From positions 3,074,359 through 3,138,358 of the forward strand of contig NC_087075.1 of assembly GCF_026151205.1 (NCBI RefSeq): a stretch of DNA of 64,000 nucleotides, in the 5' to 3' direction. The notes beneath the pieces were generated by a model. That model did no database searches and was not told the DNA's origin. It saw only the letters and a list, made by a program, of their open reading frames with translations. Made by a program: the position numbers and the translations under genes. Of this stretch, positions 25,001 to 35,040 are shown one piece after another; positions within the stretch are counted from its first letter, which is position 1; every line of letters begins with the position of its first letter. The stretch comes from Bolinopsis microptera. Its lineage: Eukaryota > Ctenophora > Tentaculata > Lobata > Bolinopsidae.

Positions 25001-28000
25001 AACCGGATAATATCCAGATATCAGTATTTCAATCATGAGACTAATAAACAGCGAACTACTCCGTTATTTGATAGTAAACTGATCATAGCAATCACATCGG
25101 GCCCTAAATGCACCTATAAGTGAAGCGATGCTGCATCCAAGGCATGCTAGGTTTATTCCATTGAACTAATAAGGTTACAGCCTAAAATATAAATATAATA
25201 AATAACAATGTACCATAAATCATAATTATAAACACACTTTATTTAACATATTTTATTAATTATACTTTTTATCAATTTATATTTAGACAATATAGTTACA
25301 TTAAGGTAAATTGTTTAACTGTCAGAGGATGTTATATGGTCGTTTAGAACTGTCCATAGGTACTTAATTAAATGGGTTTTAAACACGGATGGCCTTGAGA
25401 TTTCCCTTAATTCATAAGGGAGTTTATTCCAAAGAATGTGTGCTCTGTAAAAGTAAGACTTAGATATGCCTGAACATCTGGTCTGGCTTGACGTAAGGTT
25501 TTGTGGAACTTGAGGAGAAATGTCACTAATCATACTGAGATCGTCTAGATGTGATCGCCTTAACCTACTTCCCATGAAACGTCGTAAGTAAGGTGGAAAT
25601 GTCACAACTGACATGTCATAAAAAATATTATGAAAATATAATATATCCTTGTAATCAAACCTTACCGAGAGTGGAAGGATATTTAGTTCCTTACACGCTA
25701 TGAAATAACTTTTTTTGTCCCTAAGGCTCAAGTAAATATCATTAAGGATCCACTTGATACCTCTTTTTTGTATCGATTCAAGTTTCTCCACCGAGGTTTC
25801 TGAATGAGGCCGCCAGACAATTGTGCAGTGTTCGAAATGACTTCTAACCTGAGATAGATAGAAGGCCCGACGTTTTTTAGTGTTCTTGGTGAAGTAACAT
25901 GTTCTTTTTAGAAGGCCTAACCTCTGACTAGCCTTAGAGTATATCATATCACAGTGATGTGACCAATCTAACTTATTATTGATATGTACTCCAAGATCTT
26001 TCTCAATGTCTGTGTATTCGATAGCCGTTTCATTCATTGAGTACACAAAATTAACACTACGATTCATAGAATATGCTCGGGTAATAGAAAGAACGTGACT
26101 TTTTGAAGGGTGAAACACCATCTTATTATGATGAGCCCAATTTTGAAGACTGTTAATATCCCGCTGGAGCAGCCAATGGTCATCCTGGGACGTGATTCTA
26201 CGCCATATTTTTGTATCATCAGCATACATGGTTATATTTGTTTCCGGTGACAAATCCTCTGTAATGTCATTAAGAAAAAGTATAAATAAAGTAGGCCCTA
26301 AAATTGAGCCCTGGGGGACACCTGATCTAACCTGACAGGGAGCAGACATTTTATTTCCAATGACAACCCTTTGGTATCTGTTTTCAAGGTAGCACTTGAA
26401 GAATCTCAGTAGAGATGCATCAATGTTATATTGTTCTTTGAGCTTCAACAGAATTATGTCGTGGTTGACAGAATCAAAAGCTTTTTGGAAATCAAAGTAT
26501 ATTATGTCAGTGCGAACATTGTCATTGAGAGATAGGGCTAAGCTGTCACAGAAATTTACTAGCTGAGTTGTACATGATTTCCTACTCATAAAACCATGTT
26601 GACGTTGATCAATAAGATGTTCACATCGATTGAGCAATTCATCCCGGATTACTTTTTCGTAAACTTTCATAATAATGCCTGTCAGAGAAATTGGCCTATA
26701 GTTGTTAACTTCAATTTTAGAGCCTTTTTTATGAACTGGAACAACGTTTGCCATTTTCCAATCTGCTGGAATACATCCAGTTTTATAAGAGGCTTCAAAA
26801 AGGATAGCAAGAGGCTTAGACAGGCTCACTGAACAGTACTTTAAAATTCTTCCATGGATATTGTCGGCCCCTTGCGCTTTACTTGGATCAATATTTTCAA
26901 GTAAACCTTTGATTTTACAAGTGTCGAAATTGACCTGAAAATCACGGTCGCTGGAAAAGTCAATATCTATATCAAAATCACTACCCTCTGTAAACTGTTC
27001 GTTAAAATATTTATTGAATAACTCACACTGTCCTTGCGGATCGGACCGTAGGCAACCATTGTAGCTGACTGTTTCAGGAATGCGATTAGAGTTTGATTTA
27101 GATTTCACAAAAGACCAGAACTTTTTGTTAATGAGATTTCTGTTATCATCATCTTCAAAGTTTGCGTCCAATTTTGCATCAACGAGATTTTTAAAATCCC
27201 TCCTAGCTTTGGAAAATTTTAAATATTTTTTTGGATTAGAAGACTGTTTCCATTCGTCATGTAGTCGCTCCTTTTTTCTACATAAATCAAAGACATCTGA
27301 GTCAAACCATGGGGGTTGAAATTCATCGGAGACAGATATCTTAGGAATATGTGAATTACAATGAGAAGTGAAAATAGTATTGAAAACTGACCAGGCCTCT
27401 TCGACTGGTTTACCACTAAGTAGATGTTCCCAGTTTTCAGAATTCAGTGCATTATTTAAATTGGTCCAATTGGCCGTTTTGAAGCTATAGATTTATCGTT
27501 TGGTAGACTTTTTCTTTCTAGCGTTAAGTCTTATGTCAAATCTTATCGCATAGTGATCCGACTCACAAATACCATGTTTACTGTCAACAATTAGTTCTGA
27601 TATAATTTCTGGCTTATCCGTCAAAACTACATCTAGAACATTTCCCCTGTAATGTGTAGGGTCTGTTACCAGCTGCTGTAAAGATAAATCATTAAACGTA
27701 TCAATGAATGCTTGTTCAATAGGAACAGAGGAGGAGCCCTCATCCCATCTGACCTGGGGCATATTCAAATCACCAACCAAGGTAATGCTCTGTACTCTTC
27801 TACGCCTACGGATGTTATGTAGGTATTGCTTGACTCTATCATGGTTATCATTGCCAAGTGTGCCAACTCTGTAGAACGTGCTAAATATGGATTTTCTTCC
27901 TAACTTGTCAGAAAGCTCAATACTCAAAATCTCGGCTCTACATTTGACAGGAATGATTTTAGATTCTATGTCAAGACAATGTTTTATGGCAATAAGGACA

Positions 28001-31000
28001 CCACCCCCATTTACTCTGAATTTCCGACTATTCTGGGGGTCCGGGGGATGAGTAAAGCTAGAACGGTCAAGTCTAAATACTTTGTAATCAGCTGTCGAGA
28101 TGATTTCACTATCATGGATATTGTCCTTTAACCATGTTTCATTATAAACTACAATATCTGGTTTATTGATATAAATAAAATGGTTTAGTTCGTGAATTTT
28201 TGTAGAGTGGAGAGTGGAATTTGCATCTCCAAGTTCACCAAAAGGGATCAAGCCCTGAACGTTACAATAAAAAACTGAGCAGTTTCCCGGGGGTCCTGGA
28301 TTTTTCATGCTAGGGTTACAAATAAAGATAAGGAGAAAGTTTATGAGTAGTATCCAAAGGTAAAGTGATGCAGTTATATTTTGTAGATATGGGATTAAGC
28401 CTCGTTTGGGATTGTATTTAACAAACAACGTATGTAGTGTTTTACCTCTAATAGATAAGCTACTCATTGTACGTCTAATTGCAATACCAAAGATAACAAG
28501 GTAGAAATTGCAAAGTAAATTACCAAGACTGTTAATATTTAGTAGGAGTGGAGATTTAATAAGCTGTATCAATTTAGCAGGATTTGTAGGTGGGTTTTCC
28601 AAAATACAGGTGGTAAAACAGAGTAACATAACAAGGACGAAATAATAGTACATAAAAGCAAGACATATGTGATGTGGTTTGAATGAGTTTTGAACGGGTG
28701 TGGAGTGTATTACTGAATTCTTTGTTCTCTTCTTGTTTGAGTGGCTATTATTAAAGTAGCCAATACGTTTTCTATATGTTTCTAACTCAATCATGTGAAA
28801 TCTAACAATAAAACGACCGACTGTGGAGCAATAATTCCCTTTACGGTGTGTAATTTGTACTTGTATTATTGTCCGTGTCCAGTTTGTATGCATGATCAAC
28901 GCCCGTCCGTGATTAGTTATACTATCATAATCAGTTATGTGATATAATCACGTAACTGTAGAATTCATTTTCATCTATTTAAATTGAGAAAATAAGCAAT
29001 ATTCTGAGAAACGGAGATAACTCGTCTTAGATTAACAATTCTTACCACATTTTGTTCTCCCTGAGTTTCGTTCCTGGCCAAGTTCACAAGCTGTACACAA
29101 GGCTGCTCCTTCTGAACTGATCGTGTTATCAGGACATTCTTTACACATGTTCATTTCAATGTTCTTGTAGCTTCCAGCTGGACATGGCTCTGAAGAATTA
29201 GGAAATCTTTAAGCAGCAATTCGTTTGAACTACCTAACCTTATTACGACGTTATTGTGATTACCAATATCCTCTGTTTTCATTCTATAGCACAGTTAATT
29301 CAAATTTAAAACATAATAATATTATTAAATATAAGCTTAAAGTTATCTTACCACAGGCTGTTTTGTCAGAGTTTGGTGTCAATCCAGCATCACATGTCTC
29401 ACAGCTTGTCATAGCATCATTCCGATATGTTCCTTCTCCACACGGCTCTGGAATTATAACGTTATAACTGGCAAATCTTAGTGGAAGATAAGAAAATTGT
29501 TATTATATAAGTACAGTTCAGATGTTTTACAATAACATTATTTAAGCAATGTGTGACAAATTAAATATCCACATATTCCAAAGTTTTTCGAGGAAATTAT
29601 TGCAACCCAGACTCTTACGCCCTAACGGTTCTTGTCTTTTCGTACCATGAATTTGCCTTCTTGATTCTTAGCCCTATCTGGTGCCTTATCCTTATCCAAT
29701 CTTAACCCCTACCATATCTTTACCCATCTATATAGATATAATCACCTCAGCTCGGTCCTTGTTAACAATTCTTACCACATTTTGTTCTCACTGAGTTTTG
29801 TTCCTGACCAAGTTCACAAGCTGTACACAAGGCTGCTCCTTCTGAACTGATCGTGTTATCAGGACATTCTTCACATGTGTTCATGTCAATGTTCTTGTAG
29901 CTTCCAGCTGGACATGTCTCTGAAGAATTAGGAAATCTTTACGCAGCAATTCGTTTGAACTACCTTTTTAAGAGGTTATTGTGAGTACCAATATCCTCGT
30001 TTTTTCATTCTATAGCACAGTTAATTCAAATTTAAAACATAACAATAATATTAAATAAATATAAGCTTTAAAGTTATCTTACCACAGGCTGTTTTGTCAG
30101 AGTTAGGTGTCAATCCAGCATCACATGTCTCACAGCTTGTCATAGCATCATTCCGGTATTTTCCTTCTCCACACGGCTCTGGAATTATAACGTTACAACT
30201 GGCAAATCGTAGTGGAAGATAAGAAAATTGTTATTGTATTTAAGTACAATTCAGATGTTTTACAATAACATTATTTAAACACTATGTGACAAATTAAATA
30301 TCCACATATTCCACAGTTTTCGACGAAATTATTGCAACCCAGACTCTTACGCCCTTATGGTCCTTGTATTTTCGTACCATTAATTTGCCTTCTTGATTCT
30401 TAGTCCTATCTGGCGCCTTATCCTTATCCCGTCTTAACCCTTACCATATCTTTGCCCATCTATTATATATAATAAAAATTATCATCTCAGCTCGGTTCCT
30501 GTTAACAATTCTTACCACACACAGTTCTCCCTGAGTTTCGTTCCTGACCAAGTTCACAAGTTGTACACAAGGCTGCTCCTTCTGAACTGATCGTGTTATC
30601 AGGACATTCTTCACATGTGTTCATGTCGATGTTCTTGTATCTTCCAGCTGGACATGGCTCTGCAGAATTAGGAAATCGTTAAGCAACAATTCTTTGAACT
30701 ACCTTATTTAGAAGTTATTGTGAGGAAGAATTTTTATTCTATCTAGCACAGTTAATTCAAATTTAAAACATAAGAATAGTATTAAATATATGCTTTAAAG
30801 TTATCTTACCACAGGCTGTTTTGTCAGAGTTTGGTGTCAATCCAGCGTCACATGTCTCACAGCTTGTCATAGCATCATTCCGATATGTCCTTTCTCCACA
30901 CGGCTCTGGAATTATAACTTTATAACTGGCAAATTGTAGTTGAAGATAAGAAAATCGTTATTATATAAGTATATTCCACGGTTTTTTGATAGAATTATTA

Positions 31001-33377
31001 CCACCCAGACTCTTATGGTTCTTGTATTTTCGTACCACAAATTTGCCTTCTTGATTCTAAGCCCAATATCAATTCAAATTGTTATCAGTCATTAGGGTTA
31101 ACGCTAAAAATTCGCCTCATCAACAAACTATGAAGCCCATTGCACAATGCACATACTGTTTAAACTCTGCAAAATAAATATTAAACCAAAACAGTTTTGA
31201 GTTTGTTTGGTAAAATACCTTAGTGGTTATGTTCAAGATATTTTGTAAGACATCAGTTTTCAATTGATAATTGTTTCAACCTTTAGTAGCTGAAAATGGC
31301 TTGTCTCCATGATGTCTACTACAAAATATGCAATATTTCTAAATTATGGTTAGCTATTTTTCAATACGCTATCGCCAATATGATTATAACTCTGCCTTCA
31401 GTGTTCAAATAATGTGATTTTATCTCATTCGGAAAACAGTAATTGATAAAATTATGACCACTTCTATTAAGTTATAAATAACAATATGCTAACTATCCTA
31501 TTTCCCATATCCTATATATGTGTTATATATGTTAAATAACAGACTTGAAATTTAGACAGAAAACACGTAATCACGAGCTTACGAGAGAATCAGCAAGGTG
31601 GTTAATTTATAATTATTTGTTACTTTTTTAAACCAATGCTTGTTGTTATTAGTCACCTGGTTGTGGTCTGTAGTTATCAGATGCTGTGCCGGAGGACCAG
31701 AACTTTATCTTTGTCACGTCTCTGTTCCAGTACGTGCTCCAGTCACTGCTACTACACGTTGATTGAGAGATCAGTTTGTTGAGCACCTCCACCTCGTTAC
31801 AGTGTATCACTACTCTGACACCTGCAGTTCTGTTTAGAGTGATACGCCACACATTGTCAGTAGCAGAGGGTGGATTAACAGGGTAGTTAGTGGAGGATAT
31901 GTCGCACCAGGTGAGGTAGTATTTTGGAGTAGAGGTGAACCAGAGGTAGATTGCTCCTGCTTCCTCTCCCTCAGCAGAGTAGAAGAGCACTTCCACCTCA
32001 TTGTTACTCCCCCGCTCACTATTAGTTTTAATTTCTAAAGGTGTCGACTCTAGATCCCACTCTATTTCCACATCTAGATGCACTGATAACCAACCTGTTA
32101 ATTGTATGTTTAACTCATGACTACTGAGCAACGATTTATGTTATCATGAATTTAAGGAGGTGTTCTAGCAAAATTGTAAAGGAATTGTAAGAATGTCGCC
32201 AATAATTTATTCTCAGAATTTAAGGGCCCGACCATACTATGGCTGTTGTCACCATGACTGTTGTCACCATGACTGTTGTCGTAGTGCAGATCAGATGTAA
32301 TGCCAACAGGCACGACAGTCATGACCAGAGGCACGTAGTGTGTTTAGAGGGCGTGCCAATGATACGTGACAACTCGTCGGGCACGTCTTTTCAAATGCCG
32401 TGCCTAGCTAAAAATCCGTGCCTGACTGCAGGCACAGTCTGTTCAGTACTCGTGCCAACTGTCGTGGATAACGTGACGTCACGATTACCTTACAAGGTCA
32501 ATATTTTACGTGATATGGACATTGGCGGTACAGAGTGCAAAGATAGTACAGACAGATCCGTCTGAAAAAAAAATTAATCTACTGACACTGGACACAAGAA
32601 GGTTCCAAAGGATTTATGAAGTTTTTAGGTTAAATTTTTAGGTTTCATTCGGCTGACCAATTTTTCCAAAATTTTCCACGTGTCAGGCCACTTTTGCCAC
32701 TTTTTACCTCCTTTCTTGTTTGTCAAATATCTTCAGCTGTAAACATCGTAAGACTGTAAGAGGTTAGGAATTAATAGAATTAGAAAGTGATTATCATATC
32801 GACGAGAAAAACTTTTATCAGAAAAATGTTTATGTCAGACAATCAGATAATTGGGTAATTACTTATTATATTAGCTAATTACCAAAAATCATAAAAATGT
32901 TTATTGGCTCAAAATGATCGGAATTTTTTGAAACACAGGGAAATGTAGTTTTTAGAAAAAACGAAAATTGTTCACATGGACATTTTTTTGAGACTAAAGA
33001 AAATTTCAATTTTTTTCGCCAAAAGTTTTTTCGAAGCTCTAATGAAAGCCGAACTGCATTCGACCGAATTGGTCCCCACTGGGAATCGAACCCCAGTCGT
33101 TCGTGTGGGAAGCAAATGTATTAAAACCACTAAACCACCCGGCCGACGTGACAGCACTCACTTTTTACTTTTTTATCCCGATTGTCATAGTATGTTTAGA
33201 GGTCGAGCTTAAAATCATGACAAATGGCAAAGTGTGTTAAGAGGCTGTGCCTGTACTCGTAATATTATTGCTTAATGTAGAGCATAAATACTAAATAGAT
33301 GTATAGTTACCTTGGTAGGTCCCCTCAACAGTTCTCCATAACAGCAAGCAAACAACGAACGGGATTATCACCTTCAT
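13928..33377 (-). CDS. Adhesion-GPCR-like gene with a long Cys-rich cassette array (whole gene model)
   Basis: This is a gene model built by comparison with the plus-strand copy. Exon order on the minus strand is: signal peptide 33,377-33,311; N-terminal domain 32,123-31,657; then module A and module B exons alternating from 30,905 down to 17,512 (nine A, eight B); a 67-codon Cys-rich exon at 16,463-16,292; and the large exon 16,052-13,928. All A exons measure 96 bp and all B exons 144 bp, with GT/AG borders in phase 1, so the array is open as assembled. The predicted receptor would have about 670 residues of Cys-rich stalk. The introns hold two LINEs, an L2-like 3' end, a hairpin-rich DNA element and a SINE. 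Exon 1 ends in phase 1 while the best acceptor of the domain exon needs phase 2, so a small exon may be missing from the model. The last two exons lie in poor sequence. Confidence 0.7.
16292..16463 (-). pseudogene. Cys-rich 67-residue exon of the minus-strand GPCR, low-quality copy
   Basis: It corresponds to the clean exon 54,043-54,243 (ETCPAGQYKT...). The acceptor TTTCAG at 16,464-16,469 is preserved and the end can be followed to about 16,292, but the interior has indels and is shorter than 201 bp. Quality improves just upstream on the gene (above about 16,450), which helps to place the border of the poor strip. Confidence 0.65.
16723..16985 (+). mobile_element. Remnant of a reverse-transcriptase element in a GPCR intron
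   Basis: In the plus direction the sequence reads NYKSLGIDDISNEQLKYG, which resembles the region before the RT core of LINEs (typically a K.PG.DGI..E.LK pattern). It is cut by a stop soon after. In the other GPCR copy (near 53,785) the same intron lacks this block but keeps the first few codons, so a deletion occurred there, or the block was gained here. The family cannot be named from so short a piece. Confidence 0.4.
19938..21930 (+). mobile_element. 5'-truncated LINE inserted in a GPCR intron (antisense to the gene)
   Basis: The intron text is interrupted after ...ACCCAGA and resumes with CTCTTACGCCC at about 21,931. The insert starts inside the RT domain and ends with two tandem copies of AAATTGTTGTTTTCTTG, a short 3' repeat like those at the ends of some CR1/jockey-group LINEs. 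5' truncation is usual for target-primed insertion. Confidence 0.85.
19940..21352 (+). CDS. Reverse transcriptase, C-terminal part, of the truncated LINE
   Basis: This is one open frame of about 470 codons. It starts within the insert (EKVIYKRLYNFF), then SQFGFRKGHSTTHAL, the first catalytic Asp in FIDLSKAFDTLDHD, GVPQGSILGPLLFLLYMNDI, the YADD box (FVHYADDTNIF), the FLGVVID region and a long C-terminal thumb/tail (SCARTRPYG-like motif, HTKPIFNRLKIL). The core is uninterrupted, so the insertion is fairly young. No endonuclease domain and no start codon are present because the 5' part is missing, so it cannot be autonomous. It is LINE-type (jockey/CR1 group); the exact clade is not certain. 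Confidence 0.88.
   Translation, partial: KVIYKRLYNFFTSKGVLTDSQFGFRKGHSTTHALHKSIDSVTKSLASNKHVLGIFIDLSKAFDTLDHDILLCKLNSYGIRGTALTLLKSYLTNRKQYVMYNGLPSETMDVKFGVPQGSILGPLLFLLYMNDIVNCFSDSEVKFVHYADDTNIFISGPSREATYKKANLVLKHVSIYMKCNLLHINMSKCCYIHFKPASEYDDTCARTRPFAILLDESRSIFINGKVITKVKDTKFLGVVIDSKLNWIAHMHYIRKKLRSMTGAICRIRHSIPSELYLKIYNALFESHLSYGISVWGVVLKERSNDSLFITQKHRIRILFGDLDSYLDKQSTCARTRPYGMQKLDHKHFEKEHTKPIFNRLKILTAQNLYKYHCILKFSKIIKYHCPYSLYEAINISNRATSLMVILLNKSNTFLFSAAKLWNAVHKKILTSSNCLETSISLIKLRTKALLIQAQAADLKDTWTPNNFKLQ
23275..23603 (+). mobile_element. 3' end of an L2/CR1-like LINE
   Basis: The GPCR intron is broken after TTATTATATAA by a piece encoding IWNTLPYSLRSISRLDVF then KKALKTHLFHQAY, the classic C-terminal end of CR1/L2 ORF2. 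A short 3' UTR follows, ending GCGGTATACAAATAAAGCG and (TTA)n at about 23,586-23,603. The A/T trinucleotide tail is typical of L2-type elements. Confidence 0.8.
23828..24722. mobile_element. Hairpin-rich non-autonomous DNA element in a GPCR intron
   Basis: The intron text CATCTATATAGAT is split by about 890 bp of foreign, more GC-rich DNA. Near the left end lie a perfect hairpin (GATCATCCCGC, four bases, GCGGGATGATC at about 23,862-23,890) and a TAATCCC/GGGATTA stem. TATCTCCGGCGATTTCGAC near 24,006 pairs with GTCGAAATCCCGGAGATA at the right end. There is no transposase. A fold-back or Helitron-like origin is possible but I could not fix termini that prove either. Confidence 0.5.
24421..24504. 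promoter_or_regulatory. Cluster of five CACGTG E-boxes
   Basis: CACGTG occurs at 24,421, 24,441, 24,475, 24,486 and 24,499, five times in 84 bp, inside the hairpin-rich element. CACGTG is the classical core site for bHLH-zip proteins of the Myc/Max/USF type. Whether it is used is unknown; the cluster could instead be a feature of the element. Confidence 0.35.
24908..25024. repeat. Perfect 57-bp inverted repeat with 3-base loop
   Basis: Arm 24,908-24,964 (starting CTGATATCTGGATATTATCC) is followed by AAG and then its exact reverse complement 24,968-25,024. The block is absent from the related LINE 3' end at 33.5 kb, where the flanking AGTAAACTGATC is joined directly, so it was inserted here. 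Confidence 0.92.
25315..28899 (-). pseudogene. LINE ORF2: endonuclease plus reverse transcriptase, one in-frame stop
   Basis: Reading from ATG at 28,899, the first part (468 codons) holds hydrophobic segments (residues about 80-210), an NPGP motif (MKNPGPPGN), then an EEP-type endonuclease: YCNVQGL, YNETWL, VGDLNMP and the terminal ESDHYAIRF. A TAA at 27,495-27,493 follows. The same frame then continues without another stop (IYSFKTANWTNLNNAL...) into the RT: VPVHKKGSKIEVNNYRPISL, the first Asp in YFDFQKAFDSVNHD, GVPQGSILGPTLFILFLNDI, MYADDTKIW and a C-terminal domain ending at 25,315. Thus a single stop separates the two halves of an otherwise intact ORF2 of about 1,194 codons. No separate ORF1 is seen. 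It was recently active, or is active elsewhere. Confidence 0.88.
31657..32123 (-). CDS. Variable N-terminal domain exon of the minus-strand GPCR
   Basis: The exon encodes about 155 residues starting SSHELNIQLTGWLSV and ending TASDNYRPQPG before a CCAG|GTGACT donor (phase 1). Alternating hydrophobic residues, conserved tryptophans and a pair of cysteines (VIHCNEVEVL and SQSTCSSSDW) suggest a beta-sandwich ectodomain, probably the ligand-facing end. I do not recognise the family. The borders and both ends are nearly identical to the plus-strand copy at 49,594-50,060, but the middle differs at many residues (EVEVLFYSAEGEEAGAIYLW against KVSVYLYSAEGPLSGGVILY). Confidence 0.75.
32239..32290 (+). 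repeat. 15-bp minisatellite in intron 1 (minus gene)
   Basis: CACCATGACTGTTGT is repeated three to four times. The same array, with one more unit, is at 49,417-49,475 in the other gene copy. Confidence 0.8.
33071..33147 (-). mobile_element. tRNA-derived SINE head in intron 1 (minus gene copy)
   Basis: On the minus strand an A box (TGGTTTAGTGG) and a perfect B box (GGTTCGATTCC) are spaced as in a tRNA, with a TTCCCAC loop like tRNA-Gly(CCC). The acceptor ends (GTCGGCC and GGGGACC) do not pair, so this is not a working tRNA. The same piece is at 48,586-48,662, so the insertion predates the duplication. Confidence 0.7.
33311..33377 (-). CDS. Signal-peptide exon of the minus-strand GPCR
   Basis: ATG at 33,377 starts MKVIIPFVVCLLLWRTVEG, a basic start followed by a hydrophobic core, typical of a signal peptide. 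It continues TYQ and ends at a GTAACT donor in phase 1. The plus-strand copy lacks 12 bp just before the donor (GACCTACCAAGG-like segment). A LINE 3' end is inserted about 20 bp upstream of this ATG. Confidence 0.75.
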
Positions 33378-33397
33378 AGTTACATGATCCCAATGTC

Positions 33398-33710
33398 CTT
33401 TTTTTTATCAATAAACTTTCAAATTGTTACACAAATACATCATTTTATTTTAAAGAAAATATCGCCGAATGACCTTACATGCCTTGACAAGTGACCGAGT
33501 GTAAACAAAATAAGGGACACCGAAACACCAGTTGACCAGTAAACTGATCATAGCAATTACATCGGGCCCTAAATGCACCTATAAGTGAAGCGATGCTGCA
33601 ACCAAGGCATGCTAGGTTTATTCCATTGAACTAATAAGGTTACAGCCTAAAATATAAATATAATAAATAACAATGTACCATAAATCATAATTATAAACAC
33701 AAAACACATA
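33398..33710 (-). mobile_element. 5'-truncated LINE 3' end, about 20 bp upstream of the GPCR start codon
   Basis: It is nearly identical to the 3' UTR of the LINE at 24.8-25.26 kb, with its A tail (T run) at 33,398-33,407. The plus-strand gene lacks it: there TGTATGTAGGACATTGGG is uninterrupted. It therefore entered the 5' leader or promoter of the minus-strand gene after the duplication, in the same sense as the gene. Confidence 0.85.
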
Positions 33711-33969
33711 CAGCTTTGGTTCAGACAAATTATATTGTATTGCTATCTGGAAAACACACAAATGCAAATGAAACCTCGAAAACATTAACCCTCGTAACTG
33801 GAATTGCACAGTTTTTTATCGTAGGATTATGTTGAAATAGATAACACGCGCCAAATATTGTTGAAAATATGAATTTGGAAACGATCTACTGTTATTAGTA
33901 GATTTGCCTTCGCTGAAATGTGTGACGTACACGATATGATAAAGCAAACATTAATAGTCAACATGTAAA

Positions 33970-34025
33970 GTTGGATTAACACCAAACTCTTACAAAACAG
34001 CCTGTGGTAAGATAACTTTAAAGCT
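33970..34025 (+). pseudogene. Stray module A exon fragment
   Basis: It contains the end of a module A exon (ACACCAAACTCTTACAAAAC then AGCCTGTG|GTAAGATAAC) followed by the usual intron start, on the plus strand and outside either gene model. It is a relic of array rearrangement. Confidence 0.65.
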
Positions 34026-35040
34026 TATATTTAATATTATTGTTATGTTTTAAATTTGAATTAACTGTGCTATAGAATGAAAACCACTTTATGCCACTGG
34101 GATCATGCTTAAAAATGTAAAAGTAGGCCACTAGCTGCGAGGCTGGACTCGAAGGATAAGAGAACGGACAGGTTTTGTTAGACTCGTTTATGTGAACCTA
34201 GGCTGTTGAATAATACGAGGGTGAGATGCCGGTAGCAGACGAAAAATTTGGACCCCATTTGTTTAACAATGGCGCCCACGTCCGAGTAAAGATCGCACCT
34301 AGATGGTTCTCCAGGGTAATTTGGAGATTTGCTTTCGTGGAAATGTGACTTACACAATATGATAAAGCAAACATTAATAGTCTGGGTTATTATCGCCCAC
34401 AGTCAATGAGGATGTAGTCAATATCAACATAATGAAAAAGTATGGAGATTGGACAGATAAGGAGAAGATTAAACAAGTATGTAGATTGGGACCACTATCT
34501 AGGCAGAACTCAGAATTTTCCCAAATGAGTGGAAAATCTGGAGGAAACACATGAAACAACTCTGTAAACGACAAAATGTTGTTTGCTTGAACTACCCATA
34601 CCCTGTACTTCTTCGATCTTAGCAGGGCTTAGGCATTAAAACAAATATCACTATTCTATTAAAGCAAGGATTAGTTAATGGTATTGAGAAAAAACCGGTT
34701 GACCCACAAACCGTATGTACAATTGTATAGTATACACCTATAACCATAACGATGGCTTAGTGCCAATACTTGTTTTCTGACCAGTGGCCACATTAACGCC
34801 CTGTGTCCCTTCTTCCTACATAAAGATAGATCCTACACCTCCTCAGGTGGCGAAGATCTCAGCTCTGATGGTCGGAGAGATATCACCCTACAGAACAAAA
34901 GCTCACACGCACACAAGGAAAGATCTACGACACCATCGTCCGATGTAGTGTGTAAACCACTAGATAGGCTTAACAAGAGTGTAGCTGGCTTTAGCGTTCC
35001 AAGTCCAGTCAGCTTGCCAATCAGACTTAGCACTATGTAA

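Larger units (their letters stand above)
24756..29030 (-). mobile_element. Nearly full-length CR1/jockey-like LINE in a GPCR intron (same sense as the gene)
   Basis: The insertion interrupts ...CTCGGTCCTTG and TTAACAATTCTTACC of a module B intron. The 3' end (left) carries an A tail (T run at about 24,756-24,764 on the plus strand), and the 5' end is near 29,030. The 3' UTR is shared with fragments at 33,398-33,710 and, more distantly, 42,066-42,540, so this family has several copies here. The UTR of this copy also contains an extra block of about 160 bp with a perfect 57-bp inverted repeat, flanked by AGTAAACTGATC repeats. Confidence 0.85.
17512..30905 (-). repeat. Tandem array of nine A and eight B Cys-rich exons, about 730-bp repeat unit
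   Basis: Module A exons (96 bp; EPCGEGTYRNDAMTSC... DKTACG): 30,810-30,905; 30,083-30,178; 29,352-29,447; 23,116-23,211; 22,398-22,493; 19,679-19,774; 18,944-19,039; 18,214-18,309; 17,512-17,607. Module B exons (144 bp; EPCPAGSYKNIEMNTCKEC... RTKCG): 30,516-30,659; 29,776-29,919; 29,046-29,189; 22,824-22,967; 22,097-22,240; 19,370-19,513; 18,643-18,786; 17,912-18,055. They alternate without exception. The CxxG/CxxC spacing is that of GCC2/GCC3 or ephrin-receptor-like Cys-rich repeats of extracellular proteins. Exon and intron repeat together with a period of about 700-735 bp once insertions are removed, and introns are nearly as similar as exons, which points to recent unequal crossing-over or gene conversion. 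Phase 1-1 exons can be gained, lost or skipped without a frame change. Confidence 0.9.
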
